Shown piece after piece: positions 13,378 through 15,671 of a stretch of 15,671 nt of DNA. The translations under genes and the position numbers were made by a program. The DNA is from Solirubrobacterales bacterium (GTDB lineage: Bacteria > Actinomycetota > Thermoleophilia > Solirubrobacterales > 70-9), in the NCBI GenBank assembly GCA_030835185.1, contig JAUQWL010000092.1:1-15671 (forward strand), read 5' to 3'. Position 1 is the first letter of the stretch, and every line of letters starts with the position of its first letter. The notes under the pieces were generated by a model. That model worked only from the letters and a program-made list of their open reading frames with translations, had not been told where the DNA came from and searched no databases.

Positions 13378-13613
13378 AGATCGTGATCTACGGACGCCCG
13401 GGCTGTCATCTCTGTGACGAGGCAGGCGATCAGATCCGCGCGATTACGGCGGGGATGGACGGAGTCACCATCGAGACCGTGGACATCGAAAGCGACGACG
13501 GGCTGATGCGTCGCTACCTCGAGCGTATTCCGGTGGTTGAGGCGGGAGGAGAGGAAGTCAGTGAGCTGGTCTTCGACCCCGGGCCGTTGCGCGTCCGGCT
13601 GGGGATAGCCTGA
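13374..13613 (+). CDS. Glutaredoxin-like DUF836 family protein
   Basis: 79 residues with a thioredoxin-like fold: strand VKIVIYGRPGC, active-site CHLC (C11, C14), then helix, strand VTIETVDIES, and the cis-proline region RIPVVE. This matches small glutaredoxin-like proteins of the DUF836 type. The CxxC suggests thiol-disulfide exchange in the cytosol; the electron donor and target are not known. The GTG start overlaps the tsaD stop by four bases, so it is almost certainly translated from the t6A operon message. It ends 32 bases before rex. Confidence 0.85.
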   Translation: MKIVIYGRPGCHLCDEAGDQIRAITAGMDGVTIETVDIESDDGLMRRYLERIPVVEAGGEEVSELVFDPGPLRVRLGIA

Positions 13614-13630
13614 CCCGCGCCCTTGCGGGT
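13613..13630 (+). terminator. Hairpin between the DUF836 gene and rex
   Basis: ACCCGC (13613-13618) pairs perfectly with GCGGGT (13625-13630) around GCCCTT, starting on the last base of the DUF836 stop. There is no T tract. The last base is shared with the TACTCT box proposed for rex, so terminator and promoter may abut. Confidence 0.4.
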
Positions 13631-13635
13631 ACTCT
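13630..13635 (+). promoter_or_regulatory. Candidate -10 box TACTCT for rex
   Basis: TACTCT fits TAnnnT and ends 10 bases before the rex ATG, implying a leader of only a few bases. No -35 is apparent, and I found no Rex operator-like palindrome (TTGTGAA...TTCACAA) nearby. Confidence 0.3.
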
Positions 13636-13645
13636 GAAGATCGAG

Positions 13646-14317
13646 ATGACTCCCGCCCCTCGATCCGATAGCGATGAAGGTTCCCTGCTGGTTGCCGACG
13701 GCGAGCGCCTGTCTCTGGGCGTCGCGGCCCGGCTGTCGCGTTATCTCCAGGTCCTGATCCAGGCCCGCAAGATGGGCCGGGAGACGATTTCTTCACAGGA
13801 ACTTTCCGAATACACCCACATCAATTCGACCCAGATCCGGCGAGATCTTTCCGGGTTCGGCAAGTTCGGCAAACGGGGCGTCGGCTACCGGATCGAGTTT
13901 CTGGTCGATGAGATCCGCAAGATCCTGCGTACCGCAGGCCACCACAACATCGCTCTCTTCGGAGCGGGCAAACTGGGTCAAGCGATCGCCAATTCCGACA
14001 TCTTCGCCGACCACGGTTTCGAGATCGTCTCGCTCTTCGACGTCGACCCCGCCCGGATCGGCAAGAAGGTCGGCTCGCTCACGGTCAGGGACTTCTCGGA
14101 GCTCGGCGACGCGGTCAAGGTCGAGTCGATCGTGGTCGGTGTGCTCGCGGTCCCGGCCGCTGCGGCCCAGGAGGTCACCGACGGTCTGGTGGAAGCAGGG
14201 GTCACCGTGATCTTCAACTACACCGAGCAGCTTCTCCAGGTGCCGCCTGAGGTGACGGTCCATACCTCCAGCCCCGCTGTCGATCTGCTTTACGCCCTCT
14301 ACTTCTACCTCTCCTGA
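13646..14317 (+). CDS. rex: Rex, redox-sensing transcriptional repressor
   Basis: Rex represses respiration and fermentation genes and lets go of DNA when NADH rises relative to NAD+. The 223-residue protein has the N-terminal winged helix (LSRYLQVLIQ..., ISSQELSEYTHINSTQIRRDLSGFGKFGKRGVGY, residues 30-81) and a C-terminal Rossmann domain with FGAGKLGQA at 105-113. It ends with the domain-swapped helix region AVDLLYALYFYLS. Length is normal, with about 20 extra disordered residues at the N-terminus. The start ATG 13646 lies 10 bases after TACTCT. The YbdK-type ligase gene follows after 3 bases, so they are likely cotranscribed; in many actinobacteria rex instead precedes hemA. Confidence 0.96.
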   Translation: MTPAPRSDSDEGSLLVADGERLSLGVAARLSRYLQVLIQARKMGRETISSQELSEYTHINSTQIRRDLSGFGKFGKRGVGYRIEFLVDEIRKILRTAGHHNIALFGAGKLGQAIANSDIFADHGFEIVSLFDVDPARIGKKVGSLTVRDFSELGDAVKVESIVVGVLAVPAAAAQEVTDGLVEAGVTVIFNYTEQLLQVPPEVTVHTSSPAVDLLYALYFYLS

Positions 14318-14320
14318 CGC

Positions 14321-15484
14321 TTGACGGACTCTGACCTGCTTGACCTCGACGCGGTTCGCGAAGTCTTCGAGACCTCGCAGGACTTCACGATCGGACTCGA
14401 AGAGGAGTTCGCGATCGTCGATCCGGAGTCGCTCGATCTGGTCGACCGTTTTCCCGAGCTGAAAGCCCGCTCTTCGGAGGACCCGCTGCTGTCCGATGCG
14501 GTGGCCGGTGAGCTGATCGCGTCCGAGGTCGAGATCCGCTCGGGCAGGTCCGAAACCATGGCCGAGGCGATCGAACGTCAGATCGAACGACGTCGAAGGC
14601 TCTACGAACTCGCCGGTTCGATGGGGGTCTCACTGGCTTCGATGGGCACCCACCCCTGGGCTGACTATCTCGATCAGGAGATCATCGATACGCCTCATTA
14701 CCAGCGACTCAAGCGGGATCTCGGCTGGGTTGCCCAGCGCAACAACACGTGGAGCCTCCACGCGCACGTGGGCATTCGCGGTGCGGACCGGGCGATCGCG
14801 GTCTGTGACCGTCTGCGCGAGAAGCTTCCGTTCCTGCTCGCCCTTTCTTCGAACTCTCCGTTCCTCGACAATCGGGACACCGGCCTGGCTTCCGTCCGGA
14901 CGGAGATATTCACGCGGACTTTCCCGCGCTGCGGAATCCCCGAAAGCTTCGGCAGCTGGGAGGAGTACGCGGGCTTCGTCGACATGCTGCGCAACACAGG
15001 CTCGATCGTCGAGGCGACCCAGCTCTGGTGGAGCGTCCGGCCGCATCACGCATTCGGAACGGTTGAGGTGCGAATCTGCGACGCCCAGCCCACTGCCGGG
15101 GAGTCGACGGCACTGGCCGGCCTGATCGTCGCCGTGATTGCCCAGACGGCCCTCGACCTCGATGCCGGTCGGTGGGACGGGAGGCAGCCGCTCCGTGACC
15201 GTGAAATCGAGGAGAACCTGTGGCGGGCGATCCGATACGGAATGGAAGGCAGGATGATCGATTTTGATCGCGGCCGGGAGGTCGAGACGGTCCGGGTCCT
15301 CGAAGAAACGCTCGAGTGGACCACGGAAGCCCGCGAGGGACTCGGCATAGAGGTGGATCTGCCGGTACGCAACGGTTCCTACCGGGCCCGCGAACTCTTT
15401 CAGGCGGGTTCTTCTATCGCCGAGGTGTACCGCGAGTTCACCGAAGAGACCGAACGCAGCTTCTCCCATGCCGACGGAGCCTGA
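14321..15484 (+). CDS. YbdK-type carboxylate-amine/glutamate-cysteine ligase
   Basis: 387 residues of the GCS2 family, which ligates glutamate to cysteine (or related carboxylate-amine pairs) using ATP. Motifs in order: TIGLEEEFAIVDP (about residues 24-36), ELIASEVEIRSG, ASMGTHPWADY, LHAHVGI with the metal-binding histidine, and FGTVEVRICDAQPT. All are intact. The start is TTG 14321, 3 bases after the rex stop; no better start exists downstream before the first motif. The product gamma-glutamylcysteine would be a low-molecular-weight thiol or a precursor of ergothioneine; actinobacteria often use mycothiol instead of glutathione, so the product's use is unclear. Substrate specificity in this family varies and cannot be read from sequence. 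Confidence 0.88.
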   Translation: MTDSDLLDLDAVREVFETSQDFTIGLEEEFAIVDPESLDLVDRFPELKARSSEDPLLSDAVAGELIASEVEIRSGRSETMAEAIERQIERRRRLYELAGSMGVSLASMGTHPWADYLDQEIIDTPHYQRLKRDLGWVAQRNNTWSLHAHVGIRGADRAIAVCDRLREKLPFLLALSSNSPFLDNRDTGLASVRTEIFTRTFPRCGIPESFGSWEEYAGFVDMLRNTGSIVEATQLWWSVRPHHAFGTVEVRICDAQPTAGESTALAGLIVAVIAQTALDLDAGRWDGRQPLRDREIEENLWRAIRYGMEGRMIDFDRGREVETVRVLEETLEWTTEAREGLGIEVDLPVRNGSYRARELFQAGSSIAEVYREFTEETERSFSHADGA

Positions 15485-15497
15485 TTCCGGCAGCCAA

Positions 15498-15503
15498 TAG
15501 AGT
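15498..15503 (+). promoter_or_regulatory. -10 box TAGAGT for a leaderless start at 15511
   Basis: TAGAGT ends 7 bases before ATG 15511, with no ribosome binding site between. This matches the arrangement before the DivIVA-like gene, uvrA and the UDG gene. Confidence 0.45.
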
Positions 15504-15510
15504 GGTTCCG

Positions 15511-15671
15511 ATGGACGAGAATCAGAACGACCAAGAGATTCCGGAACCCGATCAGCGGGCCTCCGCCGGCCCGGAAGGCGGCGAACCCCAGTTGAGCGAA
15601 GCCGAGCGCGAGATGCTCGAGCAGCAGATGCGCGAAGTCCGGGTGGAGGATCTGCTCACCCAGACCGTCGC
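15511..15671 (+). CDS. Unidentified acidic protein, 5' end only
   Basis: The first 53 codons of a gene that runs off the window. The start MDENQNDQEIPEPD is acidic and probably disordered. From about residue 28 a predicted helix reads LSEAEREMLEQQMREVRVEDLL. I do not recognise the family; the 'VRVEDLLTQTV' end hints at a small helical DUF, but too little is present to name one. The frame is supported by the clear -10 box and by typical high-GC codon use. It follows the ligase stop by 26 bases. Confidence 0.65.
   Translation, partial: MDENQNDQEIPEPDQRASAGPEGGEPQLSEAEREMLEQQMREVRVEDLLTQTV

Noticed and set aside
13600..13650. Search for a Rex operator near rex
   Set aside because: No TTGTGAA/TTCACAA-like palindrome is present, so autoregulation cannot be claimed from this sequence.
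1..15671. Search for insertion sequences, attachment sites, CRISPR arrays, toxin-antitoxin or other defence genes
   Set aside because: No transposase, integrase, spaced repeat array or defence motif was seen; gene content is housekeeping and codon use looks uniform.

Overview
The window is a high-GC, densely packed chromosomal segment with no mobile element, CRISPR array or RNA gene that I can see. Short -10-like TAGnnT boxes directly before start codons (leaderless genes), frequent GTG/TTG starts, a Rex repressor and a DUF2520-panC-panB cluster point to an actinobacterium. A deep lineage such as Thermoleophilia/Solirubrobacterales is my guess from gene content; no marker here proves it. All functions are read from protein motifs, not from database searches.

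Layout. (1) 1-1138: the last codons of a probable M24 peptidase, a small DivIVA-like protein and a cysteine-rich DsrE/F-family protein, with a 210-base non-coding gap between the last two. (2) 1196-4981: uvrA, followed after 3 bases by a quinone-oxidoreductase-like MDR protein. (3) 4997-6127 (-): a ROK sugar kinase with a Pro/Thr-rich N-terminal extension and no zinc cysteines; divergent from it, a left-handed beta-helix acyltransferase (6188-6850, +). (4) 6820-9459 (-): the compact operon DUF2520 dehydrogenase - panC - panB for pantothenate synthesis, whose 3' end overlaps the acyltransferase gene. (5) 9591-10729 (+): family 4 uracil-DNA glycosylase and tsaE, sharing with the pan operon a 131-base divergent region with overlapping -10 boxes. 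(6) 10769-11080 (-): a small coiled-coil lipoprotein convergent with tsaE. (7) 11194-13613 (+): tsaB, rimI, tsaD and a glutaredoxin-like DUF836 protein, mostly overlapping or a few bases apart. (8) 13646-end (+): the redox repressor rex, a YbdK-type glutamate-cysteine ligase, and the start of an unidentified acidic protein cut by the window end.

Themes. The window combines DNA repair (UvrA, UDG), the t6A tRNA-modification set (TsaE, TsaB, TsaD; TsaC is not here), pantothenate/CoA supply, and thiol/redox control (DsrE-like protein, DUF836 thioredoxin fold, Rex, glutamate-cysteine ligase). Most genes are housekeeping. The observations worth most attention are the DUF2520 protein as a candidate ketopantoate reductase, the cysteine-free ROK kinase, the recurring leaderless promoter pattern, and the overlapping divergent promoter at 9575-9584. 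I found no convincing wholly new multi-gene system.
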